Shown here one piece after another: positions 42,833 to 54,946 of a stretch of 64,000 bases of DNA. Source of the stretch: Falciphora oryzae (lineage: Eukaryota; Ascomycota; Sordariomycetes; Magnaporthales; Magnaporthaceae); the NCBI GenBank assembly GCA_000733355.1, contig JNVV01000006.1:1489418-1553417 (forward strand). Reading direction: 5' to 3'. Position 1 is the first letter of the stretch, and each line of letters opens with the position of its first letter. The notes below the pieces were generated by a model. The model was not told where the DNA came from. It saw only the letters and a program-made list of their open reading frames with translations, and did not search any database. A program made the position numbers and the translations under genes.

Positions 42833-43577
42833 GCAGGTTGGTCGCTGGAGAAGGTGGTGTCTTTATAATGTCCTCCATTGTTTTATAATCCATTAATTTT
42901 CAGCCTCCCTCTATTAGTGGTAGCGCCCCCGGAAGAAAAGACTTGTCACAACATCTGGACAGGGCCTCGTGCGAGCAAGTAGAGTAAAAAGACATTGGAG
43001 GAAATAACATTCAAAGAAGAAAGATGTCGGCTAAGGTCAAACAGTCAGTTGTACAACAATTAATAGAAAGCCCGTGGCAGACCAGCTGTGATCAAATATG
43101 ATACGCCATCCCAAGCCCGCCGTGACAAGGTCAATCGTGACCTCTGACAAATGACCACAACAACACACACCACTCCTCAAGTTGCTGAAATCCCCCTCGG
43201 TCGTCTCCCCCGGCTACCTCCTCGGAGCCCCTCGTCTCTCCAAACAAGCTCCACGCGTGTTAAGCCGTGGGCAATAATAATAATAATAATAATAATAAAC
43301 TCCATTCCATTACCATGCATCCAGCCTCCCGATCCCTTCCTCCGGCCATCCTCCCTCCGGTGCGAGCGACTTGTCCGTCTTTTCTCAGCACATGCAAAGG
43401 TATCATGAATCCACCCGATATAAACCAAAAGTCGGGCCCTGCAACTCCTTTGAAACGCCGCGGGGGGTTTGGTACACGCCAAAACAAAAACATGATAGGA
43501 AACAAAGAAGGGTATTAAAAAAGAGAAACAAGAAAAAAAAGAAAAAGGAGACACTTTGTCCCTTTTCAGACAACAAT
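42833..43577. other. Intergenic region between convergent PEX10 and LYAR-type genes
   Basis: A 745-base spacer with both 3' ends. It holds an (AAT)9 array at 43273-43299 and A-rich sequence at 43510-43550. No gene is supported. Confidence 0.6.
43273..43299 (+). repeat. (AAT)9 microsatellite
   Basis: Nine clean AAT units in the spacer between two convergent genes. Confidence 0.9.
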
Positions 43578-45629
43578 TCACACACAGAACAAGACGACCT
43601 CGCCACGGTCGTTCTTGCGCAGGCGCAATGATCGCCATAGCTCCTTCTCGTCCATCAGCTTGCCGGTGCTGCTACCGGACGAGTTCAGCTCGCGGTGGTA
43701 CCGCTTCAAGGCCTTGTTCATGCTGCAGCCGCGCTCGCTGTCAGGTCCCTTGTTGACCAGGCCGAGCAGGATGTCAGCCGGCTGCGGGTGCTTGCCGTAG
43801 ACGACAACGGACTGGTTCTTGTCCTTGCTCTTGTCCCCGTCCTTGCTATCCTTGGATCCCGGCCGGTACTCAATCATCTTCTTGGCCTTTTCGCCGTCTG
43901 ATGACTTGTGGTGACCATGATGGTGGTGGTGGTGCTCGTGATCATGCTTGTGCTTGGACTTGGACGACTTCTTGGCCCCAGGGGACCCGTGTTTCCTCTT
44001 CTTGGTCTTGGGCTTAGACGAAGCCGTGAGCATCGAAATGAGGTTGTTGCCAATCGACGAGACCCGACTGCCTGTCCCTGAGCTGGAGTTCTTCGAATGA
44101 CGTGTCTTCTTAAGCGGACTGGCCGGCGTCTCGGCCGCGTCGGCAGAATATTCAGGCGAGGGAGGGAAGACGGAAGGGCCCCGCATCAGCCCCTTGAGGC
44201 CACCTGTAAGGCCCGAGTGCAGGATCGGGGGCGCGTCCGTCATGACCGAGTCGTTGATATCGAGGTGAAGGCGCTTGCGTTTCTTGTCCTTCTTATCACT
44301 GTCCTTGCTCTTCTTCTTCTCACCCCTGGGAGCCGGCGTCTGGAGGTTGGCTGCCAGCACGGGAGAGTCGGCTCCGTACTGAACGAGCCCGCGCTTCTCG
44401 TCGCCCGCCTCCTGGCTCTTCTCGATCGAGGCAACCGTGTCATACTGGAAACGGACCAGCTGGGTGCCCTCGTTCGGTTTCTCGTCCTCGCTGGTGGCGG
44501 CCAAAGCTTCGGCCCTCAGGTCCGAGTTGGAGGCCTTAGGGGTCGGGTTGCCCACAAGAAAGTCGAACACGTTCACATGCTGATCCGCGCCCGACGGAGG
44601 CGTAGGCGCGTGGGGCATCGGGCCGCTCCTGGGTCGAACATCGTCCTCGTCATCATTAAAGTCGTACTCGTCATAGTCCTCCGGGGCATCCTCAACATAT
44701 GCGATGTGAGCCATGTTTCTGCTACGGTCGTCCCCAGCAGGTGTCTGATACTGTTGTAGGGTTTCCTGCTGTTGCGGTTGTTTTCCCTTCTTGGGTTTGT
44801 AGAGTGCGCCCTGATACTTTTGTTCCTCTGAAATGCAGCTCTGCGCAGGGCGTTAGCGAGAGTGCAGATATGGGGAGCGTCCCCAGCCAGGGCGCCGCCA
44901 TTTCCGCTTACCGTGTGGCTGCGATACTCGACGCCGGGAAAGTACGTCATGCAGTCGATGCAGGTGAAGGAGGCTCCGTGGCAGCGATTGCGATGTGGAT
45001 CGAGCTTCTTCTTGGTCATAACATCGCCGCAGTTCTAGGATGAGGATTGCGGAGTTAGATGGGTTGCGCGCGGGGAGGGAGGCGAAAGAGGCGCCGGTGA
45101 TATATGGTCGTGCCAGAGGCGACGGGAGGAGGTGTGGGGTGGAGGGTATAACAGAGCAGCTTCCGAGCAATAGGGCGAATTGGGAACAATGGGAGGAATG
45201 GGACGGGGGATGGGATGGACGGAGGGGGGTGTTTGAGGCAAAAGGTTGTTGTTGACGGACGGACGATCGTGGTGTGGGCGGGAGCGTGTGATGTCAAGCA
45301 TTAAGATTATGGGCTTAAGGGGAGGGGGCGTGTGTGTAACATGCTATGCCCTGTCGGGAAATGGTGGGTTGATTGAGCAATAGGGGTTCGTCCGTTCCGG
45401 GCGAGGGAGGGGGGCAACGCCACCACCACGCAGCAAGGCGACGCCGCTGCAGAAGCAGAGTTCAAGCGGGCACGCTGCTAGCACGGCACGGATAGACACC
45501 AAGAGCCAGGCGCAAACACGATGGCCCCGAATGCAACCTGACGTTGGCTTGGGGGTGTTTATGTGATACCGGCAGGGGGGCCGGGAGGATATGACATAAC
45601 CAACGTACCTCGCACGAAAAGGAGACCAT
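43578..45629 (-). CDS. LYAR-type C2HC zinc-finger protein
   Basis: Three minus-strand exons fit in phase 0: 45629-45609, 45034-44912 and 44840-43578, giving 468 aa. Residues 1-60 form the LYAR zinc finger, split by introns: VSFSCE, then NCGDVMTKKKLDPHRNRC and SFTCIDCMTYFPGVEYRSHT, followed by SCISEEQKYQGALY. The rest is acidic, then basic and disordered, with nuclear-type Lys runs (GEKKKSKDSDKKDKKRKR), a His run (HEHHHHHHGHHK) and a final conserved-looking block (LWRSLRLRKNDRGEVVLFCV). Human LYAR is a nucleolar protein involved in ribosome biogenesis and gene regulation; a nucleolar role here is inferred. The first exon codes only seven residues and the first intron is 574 nt, far longer than others in this window. 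The gene converges on PEX10. Confidence 0.92.
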
Positions 45630-48581
45630 TGTGATTGTGATGCGTGACCGCAGGCTGGAAATGCGGCCCAAAGGAAAAAGAAAAAAAAAGATATGCGTGT
45701 CTAGCCTGGGGCGCAACAAGTCGAGTGGGAGAGAGCCGAGGAGCCAGCCGCCGGGCGATGTGTTGTCCCCTCGTCTACTAAGCGTAGGTGGGCGAGGTAA
45801 GCTACCTGAGTAGGCAGGCTGATATGCAAGTGAGCCTTGGTCTTTTGATTGGCGCGTCCACCGGGGTCTTCCCGGCTCGACACCAAAGGTGGGCGATCCC
45901 CGAGGCGTTCAGGTTGGGTTTGCGCAAAAACTTGGATGGGCAGCAGAGCCGATGCCGGGGCGCGTTTGCTGTTGGAGCAGCGATGGTGCTTGTTGTTGGG
46001 GGCGATTGCGGGCCGTCGAGGGTAACGAGGATCGGTCAGGCCGGGGCGGGAGCTTGCGACGACGAGGCTGGGCAGGGCGGACACTATCAATCGGTCCTGG
46101 GTCTCTGGCGAGGAAGAGGAAAGGATGACGGGCAGAAGCTTCTTGTACCGAGAGGCTGCGCGGTCTCGAGTCGTCTCGAGTGTCAAAAGTGGGCTGTGCG
46201 CGCGACAGGCACGGATCAGGAGCGGACCAGGGGGCCAAGCTGAGCAGTCCCAAAGCGGACTTTTTCCGGCCTTGGGGTCGGTTTGGTTTGGTTTCGGACC
46301 TGCGACCTGGGGCGTCGTCTGGCTGGGGTCGAGGAGCGCGCTGGATGGGGAAACAATCGGCGTGGTTCGACAGTCAATCGATGCGCCGCCTGAGGATGGG
46401 ATTTGTGTCGGGTATTTTGTGCGCGTGTGCCCTGAAAGCAGAGGTATGTATGTTGTTGGGGTGGAATTGGATCTTTCAAGGGCGCAAGAAATTTTGCCGT
46501 CGATGATTTGTTTGTTGTGGATGCATTGGGTGGCTGGAGATGGCTGCCCAAACGATGCTTCTCGTCCCCATCAGGCGCAGATGCACGTAAAATGACTTTG
46601 TTCTGCACGCAAACCCAAGCCAGCGGCCCTTATTCCTGACTAACGCACGCTGCCTCTCCTTATTCCATGTTTGGTTTTGTTGATATTAATCATTTCTTAG
46701 TGGTCGCTTCACCTGGTGCACAATGCAGTCTCTGCAGGCGCCGCGAAATACCTATTCCACGTCCCGGGAGCGCTCTTGGGAGCAACGCATCCTCTTCCAA
46801 CGTGTTTCGGATTTCTTCAGTCACAGTTGGTTATCTTGCGAGTACGCGACTGGCCACACGCCTCCCCTCTCGCCTTCCCTGAAAAGTTGAAGATGTGAGT
46901 GGGCATGGACGGCGCTCAGGCATGGTCGCGTCGCTCATTGGTCCACTGCAGAGTCGCAGCAAAAGAAACAAAAATAGTGGCTCTTTTGGAGGGTGGGCCG
47001 GGCGACAAATTCTGCTGCCGAATTGGGCCAAGTCACGCTGCCGTTTTGGCGCGCGTCTCCCGGCCGTGGCTCCATTGCCGGCAAAGCTTGAGCCCCTGGG
47101 CCACGGCTCGTTGTAGTAAGTGCAGCTGCAAGGCACTGGACGGCCACCTCGCCAGCTGCTGCGGGTCGTGAGGGCTGTCCAGAGGCAGGCGCAACGCCGC
47201 TGAGCAGCGCAAATGCAATGCCAAAGATGGGATTGTACATGCACATACGCATACACATGCCTACATATGTACGTTGTCGGCGGTGGTGGTCTCCAGCGCT
47301 CGCTACTGGAGCCGGATGGAGTGGTCCTCCTCGCCTTTGACAAATGACAGCGGCCCCTTGACCCTTCTTCTTCTTGGCCTTGGACTGCGTGTTTCACATC
47401 CTTCGGCATGCATTCCATTTGGACCAGCAATGGAGGGCAGCTTTTCCATTCGGTGGTTTGTCCTGGGGCTGCAGTCTATCTTTGGCTTGTCGGCTCTCGG
47501 CTGACTTGGGATTGGTTTTTGGCCAAGAGAATGGAGCGATAATGACGGGCTTTCGCATTGAATGGGCACGCCCAAAAGACGCCACCAACATGACCAACAT
47601 GAATCCCTCCAAATCGCGTCCAACTGATGAGGATCGATACTGCGTTTGCGCAAGTACCTCCCGCCTCCCTTGGTAGGGCACTCACTATCGGCCTCGGCAC
47701 CTCGTGGACTCCCTCTGCATCATCCCAATCATCAATGCCATTCTGTTCTCGAGGGGCCTCAGCGCACATGCCATATCGGCAATGCAATCCTTGTCGGCTC
47801 CCCATGAATCGGTGGTTGCTCGATCGATTTGTTCCCCTGTCGGTCCATTCGCCAGGCCTTGTCAGACGCACCACACAACCCCCAATGTTGCAGTGGTGGT
47901 GTTCCAGGAGCCTCTGGGTGAAGCTTCAGGGGCGGCGGCGGGCCGGCCGGTGGGGTCAGCACACCAGACACACACGAGCCCTGCCCCAAGCTCCCTGCGA
48001 GCCGCCCGCAAGCACAGGCCACCAGCAGAGGCCGCGGCCAAGGTTGCCCGCCCCATTGACGATGCTGGGCCCTCAATCAATTGATATTGAGTCGCCGCAA
48101 GGGCAACGAGCGCGACTGCAAATGGATCAATGATGCACCCAGACCCCTAGCCTGGGCCGGCCCTCACCCCAAGCCGCACCCACAATCTCCATACGGCCAT
48201 CTGCACCGCAACCGAGCCTGGTCAGAAACGAGAAGCTCCTATTTTTCCTTGGTCTTCTGTTTCTTCTTCTTCTTGTCCCCTCGAGTCATTGTGTCTGTTT
48301 GTTTCCTTGCCTCTTTTCCTTCTTCTTCTTCTTCTTCTTCTTCTTCTTCTTCTTCTTCTTCTTCTTCTTCCTCTTCTCTTCTTCCCATCGTTCGTCTTTT
48401 CTTGCCCCTTGTCGCTTTATCCTGGCCGTTTTGCTGTGGCGGCGGCGACGACGCCACCGGGCCTTCGAGTTGGGGTCTGGAAAGAGCCGAGCGCCGTTGC
48501 TGGAGACGACGAACCGACAAGCCCTCTAGAGCGCAGCCGCTGCCCGCCCTCGGCCGCCCGATTCCTTTGTCGTCCGTCGTC
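45630..48581. other. 3-kb stretch without a supportable gene
   Basis: Between the divergent starts of the LYAR-type gene and BEM46. No frame has recognisable motifs or consistent coding character. The last 300 bases are pyrimidine-rich with a (TTC)17 array and are probably the BEM46 leader or promoter. Non-coding transcripts are possible. Confidence 0.6.
48320..48370 (+). repeat. (TTC)17 microsatellite upstream of BEM46
   Basis: Seventeen clean TTC units about 210 bases before the BEM46 ATG, within a long all-pyrimidine stretch. Length is likely variable between strains. Confidence 0.92.
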
Positions 48582-49889
48582 ATGACCGCTTCGCCTCCGT
48601 CTGCCCCGTCTCAGAGCTTCCTGGATCAGACCTTCTCGGTCATTTCCAGCGTCGCAAGCTATATGCGACTGCCGGCCATGGCCTCCACGGTGAGTCCTCC
48701 AGGCCGGCACTCGCACCCCGGCAACATCGTCAAGCTGACTGCTTCTTTCTTTTTCTCCGTCTAGGGCATTGCCGCTGTCCTCACCTCCCTGCTGTACTTC
48801 AAGCAGAAGTAAGCACCTCGCCCAAGACCCCCCGCGTGTCCTGCGCGCTCTCTCCGCCTTGGCCGGGGCTGCGCCAGCCCTGGTCTCCGGAGCCGTCCCG
48901 CAGAATACTGACAAGATGCCCCCACCCACAGGGCCCTCATCTACCCTTCGCACATGCCACCCAACTCGCGGACCGATGTGCCGCGCCCGTCCCAGTTCGG
49001 CATAACCGACTTCGAGGAGCTCATGATCCCGACCAACGATGGCGAGACGCTCTCGGCCTTCTACATCCGCGGCCCGCGCAACGGCCGCAACGCAAATGTC
49101 ACCGTCATCATGTTCCACGGCAACGCTGGCAACATCGGTCACCGCCTGCCCATCGCCCGCCACCTGATCGGCCTCATCGGCTGCAACGTCTTCATGCTGG
49201 AGTACCGCGGCTACGGCCTCTCCACCGGAGCCCCCGACGAGTCCGGCCTGATGACCGATGCTCAGACCGCCCTCGACTACCTGCGCGACCGTGCCGAGAC
49301 CCGCTCCCACCGCCTCGTCGTCTACGGCCAGAGCCTTGGCGGCGCCGTCAGCGTCAAGCTCGTCAGCAAAAACCAGGCCGCCGGCGACATCGTCGGTCTC
49401 ATCCTCGAGAACACCTTCCTCAGCATGCGCAAGCTCATCCCCTCCGTCGTGCCGCCGGCAAAATACTTTGCCATTCTCTGCCACCAGGTCTGGCCCTCCG
49501 ATTCGCTCATCCCGTCTATCACCAAGGTCCCTATCCTGTTCCTGAGCGGCCTGCAGGACGAGATTGTGCCGTAAGCCTTCACCCTACGCCCCGTACCGCC
49601 AAGCGTCCCTCTGCCCCCCACTCCCTGTGGCCTGTGACACTCGTTCAGCTTTTAACTTCTCGGATGTCTCACCTTTCTCAGTCCACATCACATGCGCCAA
49701 CTCTACGAACTATCAGCGGCCCCCAACAAAATCTGGAAGCCCCTACCCAACGGCGATCACAACTCTAGCGTGTTGGAGGATGGCTACTTCGAGGCCATCT
49801 CTGATTTTGTCGCGTCTGTGACGTCGGAACCACTCAGCATAAGCAAGGAGATGTACGACACTAAGAAAAAAACAAAGAAGAAGGCCTGA
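48582..49889 (+). CDS. bem46: BEM46 / ABHD13-like alpha/beta-hydrolase
   Basis: Four exons fit: 48582-48689, 48765-48808, 48932-49570 and 49682-49889, giving 332 aa. An N-terminal hydrophobic stretch (GIAAVLTSLLYF) split by introns is the membrane anchor. The hydrolase core has FHGNAGNIGHRLPIA, then EYRGYGLSTG and GQSLGGA with nucleophile Ser185, LSGLQDEIVP with Asp260, and GDHNSS with His290, a full triad. The C-terminus is basic (TKKKTKKKA). BEM46 proteins are conserved from fungi to animals and sit at the ER/perinuclear region and plasma membrane in fungi; in Neurospora crassa BEM46 has been linked to polar growth of ascospore germ tubes. The substrate is unknown. The tiny second exon (44 nt) and several introns leave room for alternative splicing. 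Confidence 0.95.
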
Positions 49890-51493
49890 CCACTCGGAGA
49901 GATCGAGACACGGCAGAGATGGAGAAGCGAGGAGAAAAGAAAGAAAGAAAAAAAAAAAAAAACAGCATCCAGCTTATCAGCATTTCCTAACACCTCGGCA
50001 GCTCACTGGGATCCCATGAAAGCATATTTGAACCCTTACGACGACGGTCTATTCTGGACCCAAACTAATTCCGGCTCGTGTCGAAAGATCGATCGGACCT
50101 TGGTGGAGCGAAAGACGGGCGACGGACTCTGGCCCCCTTTTTCTTTTCTTTTTTTTGCATCATTGACGAAAAGATACCCCCAATTTCTTAATCCCATATA
50201 TCCCATTTGTATGTCTTACAAAGGCTCAAGCCGACCGCCTCCGCGGCGCCCTTGGATGCCTCACCCCTTGATTCCAGGAAGCTGGACTATCAACTGGTGT
50301 CATCTTTCTCCCTGTTCTCTCATTCTCATGGCTCCTGTTTTTTTTTTTTTTTTTGCATGTCTTGAAAATCATCGCCGCGGCGGTTGTACATTAAGATTAA
50401 AAGCCCTCCAAGACCCAGAATGAAACCTCATTTCAAACCAGCTCCTCCTCCCTCTACACCTTCACTCCCTCGATAATTGTTCTAGACAATGAAATCACGA
50501 CGACAGATAATGTGTGTGTGGGGTGGGAAAATGCGGTCATGTGCGTGACTCCCAATGTCTCACCATTCCTCACACACCCGGTGTGCGGTTGTCGCCGTTG
50601 TCTCAGCGAGGTCACGCACCTCGGATATATATGTCTCCAAATTATAGGCTGCTCTTGAAGAATGATAGCCAGGGTGGCCGAATCCTCCGATAACGCGTTC
50701 TCGACCTTCCCCTCATGCCGCCCGACAAGGAAAAGCCCATGTTGTCGGCGAGAGCATTCACCCCATTTCCCGGCTCGTCGTCGGGTTTTTCGTTGCCAAT
50801 AGGTGCGCTCTGCCCGGTGATAGCGCGGATGATGAATACGCCATCGATATGACGCCGCCGTGCCTTTTATCTGCCTTTTTACCCGAAACTTGGGGTTTTA
50901 TGCGGCTGAATAAGGTGATCTGGGTGTATATAATATTGGCCCACATGATATCGAGGTTTTATCCTCGGGCGGATTTGGTTTTTTCTTCCTTGGTCCAACT
51001 CCTGGCTATACCTCAGTGCCGAGGTGGTTTCCCAACCAGGCAAGCCCACCCGAAAGCCGCGCGGACCGAGTGAGAAAGACTCGAGGTGTCGTAGGCTATA
51101 ACCATGATGCAGCACATATGGCACATCTTGTCCGCCTTCTAGGACTCGTGACAAAGCCCACCAGAACATTTCACGAGCAGAGTAGACCGTAACCCCTCAT
51201 CATTCCTCCAAGAAAGACATCTCCTTAAGGCTGGTGATATTGTTACTTTTCAGGCCTGGCGCTACGGGAGTCGTAGTATGGATAGATGTCCGGCATCGAC
51301 GCGCAATCGCTGTGTGCGGCATCGGCTATCTACCACTTCCACAACTAACACACATCCATGGGCCACCAAAACACGAAGACCTGGCTCCTCGGCTGCCTAT
51401 CCTTCCAGTGCCCGGCCGTCTGCCATCATTAGAGTATCGCAGCCGAACGACTTCTCTGTCTAGAGTGACCGGTTGGTTATCGATGTCACCAAC
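49890..51493. other. Intergenic region between convergent BEM46 and FAP1 genes
   Basis: A 1.6-kb spacer holding both 3' ends. It has an A run at 49948-49962 and a T run at 50338-50354. No protein gene is supported. Confidence 0.6.
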
Positions 51494-54400
51494 TCAGCCA
51501 CTGCTCCGGTCTTCAAGCCTCTCCGCAGCAGTTTCCCAATCGTCCTCCAGCGGCTCGGGCTCAGGCTTGGGCTTCGGCGGCTCGGTGGGCTTCCTCCTGG
51601 CGAGGGCTAGAAACACGCCCCCAGGCCTCTTGGTAGGCTCCGCCGCCGGGCGGACCGACGGACGGCCAGCGGCGCGCCCTACGACGGCGCTCCAGCCGTC
51701 CGCGTCGGGGCCCGAAGACGACGAGCCACCGTCACGCCGGCCCACGACACCCGAGCCGTCCACGTGGCACAGGCCCACCCTCGCGGCGAGGCCTAGGCGG
51801 CCGGCCGTCTTGGCAACCGCGGGCCGGAGAGCGACCAGGGCGTTCTCGAGGGCGACAGGGGTTGAGACGGCGCCGCCGGTGCGCGCGATGCTCGCGGCCG
51901 TGACGGGCGGCCGGTGTGCCGTCACCAGCACCTCGTCACTAGTCGGGAGAAAGGCGATGGTGAAGGTCAGCGACGAGGTTGCCGTGCTGGCGAGGTCGGC
52001 GGCCAAACCCTTATCGACTTCGTCGATAGTAAGGCCGAATTTGGGCTTGGACAGGATAAAGGCGTTAAACGGCTCTATGGAGGCCGCGCGCGTGGTCTGC
52101 GGTGCGGCAGCGGCAGCCGAGGCCGCCTCGGCCGTCTTGATGATGTTGACGCACTGGGCCAACGTCTTTCGAGGGGCCGAGACGAAGCGGGGTGTTTTGA
52201 AAACGCAGACGTGCCGGTGCGGCTCCGGGTCCTGGCTCTCGCTGTCCAGGCCAAAGTCCTCGGCGAGGGAGTGTAGGAAGGCGCGCTGGTGCGGCTGCAT
52301 GGGCTTGAACCGGATGCGCTTCTCCGAGGGGTCCGCGGCGAACACGCGGAACTCCCGCTCTTGCGTTTGCGTCCAGCCCACGTTTTCACGGAACATCTTG
52401 ACTGTGGCGTCCGAGTACGGGATATGGTCATCGGTGTGAGATTCGGGGTCGATCCTCAGCGCATCCGCCAGCCGTCTGTTCCGCTGCAGCTTCAGGCACT
52501 CCTCGTCGCACTTGAGTGCCTCACGACTGGGCCTCTCGGCGTTGGCGGTGGCGAGACATCGCACTTCCTGCTTGCGATTTTGGCAGTCACATGTAATGAA
52601 CACTTTGGACTGGCAAGGCTTGTCCTCTTTGCAGGGGAATGGAGCATGGCACTGGTTGGTGCATGTGTGTTCACACGATGTTCGTGTCTTGCCGCAGGGC
52701 TGAGAGCAGTGAGAACCGGCGACCTCAGCGTCCTCACACTGTCCAGGCCTGTGACACAGCTGCTGGCACTTGTGAGAACCACACTTGAGCGTCGATCCAC
52801 AGGGAAGCCCACAGCGGACCTCCTCAAACCAGCACGGTTGGTTCTTCAGGGTCTGCTTTCCGCATATACACGGCTTCTCGACGAGGAAGGGGCATGGAGG
52901 ACACGGGACGTCGTCGGTGTGGCAGTTGTGCTTGACCATAGGATGTCCACAGACCTTTGCCCTCGAACATTCGAACCGGCAGACCGGCGGCCGCGTCCCA
53001 CATGGCTGCGGAGGATAGAGAACCGTCCGGCCACAGGAGCAAGAGATCTCATCAAAGATAGCCTCTAGACAAGAAGGACAAGCGCCCTTGTGGCATAGCT
53101 GTTGGCAGGCATGTGTCCCGCATTTGAGTTTGCTGAGAGACGTGTCATCAGGGTGTGAGCCTATACACCAGACAAGAAAAAGAGCAAGTTGCATGCTGCA
53201 TTGATGATTGACTTACCGGCCACACACTCGGATGCAGACATGCTCCGCCTCGACCTCTTCGTTAGACGACGATGCGTTAGACGCCTTGTTCTTCCTTTTT
53301 GCCGCTAGCCTCTCCGAGGCCCTTCGCTCGCCGGTGCAGCAGACGTTCTTGCACTCGTGGCGCCCACAGTTAAGCTGTGCTCGGCACGTGCGCTCGCAGA
53401 CGGGTTGTTCTTCTTGACCTTCTCTACAAATGAGCTCCGTAGCCGTCCTTCCACATCGGCAAGGTGTCTCCACCACCTGGGTACAGGGCTCGCATGCTTC
53501 GGGGTGGCAGTTTTGTTTGCAGGCATGACCGCATGGCAGTGTCTTGCCGCAGACCTTGGTGCATTGTGGTATCGGGTCCTGGCACGACTGCCTCGGTTGT
53601 GATATTATGTCGTCGAGGGAGGTCTGGCCGCAGGGGCAGGTAAGGACGGTGTCGGGAGAAAAGGGGCAGTGGGCGGCATCTCCTTCCTGCTCGTGACAGC
53701 CGCATTGGCACGTGTGAAAGCCACAGTCGAATGGTCTGTCACATTTTAAAGAGCACTTGAAGGATCCCTCGAACCAGGCACCCGGCTCGCTTCCCTGGCC
53801 GCGTTGCAGCTGGCCATGGTCAAACGACGGCAGGACGTCCTCACGTCGCTCGCACAGGATATCTTTGGTCGTCTGGCCGCAGTAGCAAGTGGATGTGACC
53901 AAAAGTTCGCAACTCCCGCAGAGGCCATCATGACATGGCCGGGCACAGGGGTGTTCGCCGCACGGTAGTAGGTCACCACAGACCTCTCGACAGCTCCAGC
54001 CCTTGGAATAGTCCGTCTCCACGCACCGCTTCGAGACCTCGTGCTTCCCGCAGAAGCAGGAGCGCGACGGGCCCATTAGTGCGCAGGGCGGACATGGCCC
54101 GCTGTGACACTGCAGCCCGCAAGGGTGGACGCAGTTCGGCCTGGTCTTCGAGCACGTGTTCCCGCACGAATGCGGCGGCAACCCGGCGACGGGAGACGGA
54201 TTCAGGTCCTTGCCGCACCAGCAGTGATAGGAGCCCGGATCCTCCGACAAGGAGGAGTTGCAAGCAGGACAGCGCCATGCCGTGGATTCCTGCTGCGGGT
54301 CCTTGCCGCTGAGCTGGTTCGAATGCCACCGCTTGACACAGCTGAGGTGGACGACGGTCCAGCATAGCGAACAAGACCACACCCTGGAGTTGCGCAGGAC

Positions 54401-54946
54401 CTCGTTGGTGCAAATGACACATTCGTACTCGCGGTTGTCGATGTCCTCATGGATGCGGGTCGGCAGGTCTGGGGCCGAGGACTTGACGCCTTTGGGCAGA
54501 GACCGGCGCTCGCTCGGCCGGCCAGCTGGGCCCTTTCCCCGCTGCGGCACTGGATTCCCCGGAACGAACTCGGGGGCCTCTCCGCTGAGACCCGAGGCTG
54601 CCTGGGAGGCGGCACTGTCTGGCCGATCAGAGGACGTTGTCAAATGTCCGCCAAAAGTCCGTTGCTGAGAGACTATCGAAGCGGAAGCCTGTCCTCCCCG
54701 TCCTCCCCGTCCGCGGCGGGGTTGTCCTCGGCGACCTCCACGCGAATCTCCCCGCTGGCTTCCCCGAGGGCCGCCCCGTGAAGCTCCGCTGCCAGCCGCA
54801 GCATCGTTTTCGGCTGTAACGCCGGGCCCAGCCGCCCCTCCACGGCCCCGACGAGGGCCCCGTCGTGACCTTCCCCTGCTCTGGTTCTGAGAGTGACTGC
54901 CTTGCGGTTGGCCCGACTGAGACGGAGTTGTCTGAACCTCGGTCAT
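51494..54946 (-). CDS. fap1: NF-X1-type zinc-finger protein (FAP1 homologue)
   Basis: Two minus-strand exons fit: 54946-53217 and 53132-51494, giving 1122 aa; the 84-nt intron joins VCGR to KLKCGTHACQQLCHKGAC. The N-terminal ~150 residues are RGG-rich and disordered. A RING-like finger follows from residue ~176 (CVICTNEV, WSCSLCWTVVHLSC, WRCPACN). Then comes a series of NF-X1 Cys/His repeats (HPCGLQCHSGPCPPC, CGEHPCARPCHDGLC, CGHACKQNCHPEAC, CGSHKCQQLCHRPGQC) to about residue 760. An R3H-type nucleic-acid domain lies around residues 820-910. Human NFX1 and yeast Fap1 share this order; Fap1 binds the FKBP12 prolyl isomerase, and NFX1 acts in transcription and RNA regulation. The C-terminus is disordered and Pro-rich (KPTEPPKPKPEPEP). 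Most likely nuclear or shuttling; E3 ligase activity through the RING is possible. Confidence 0.95.
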
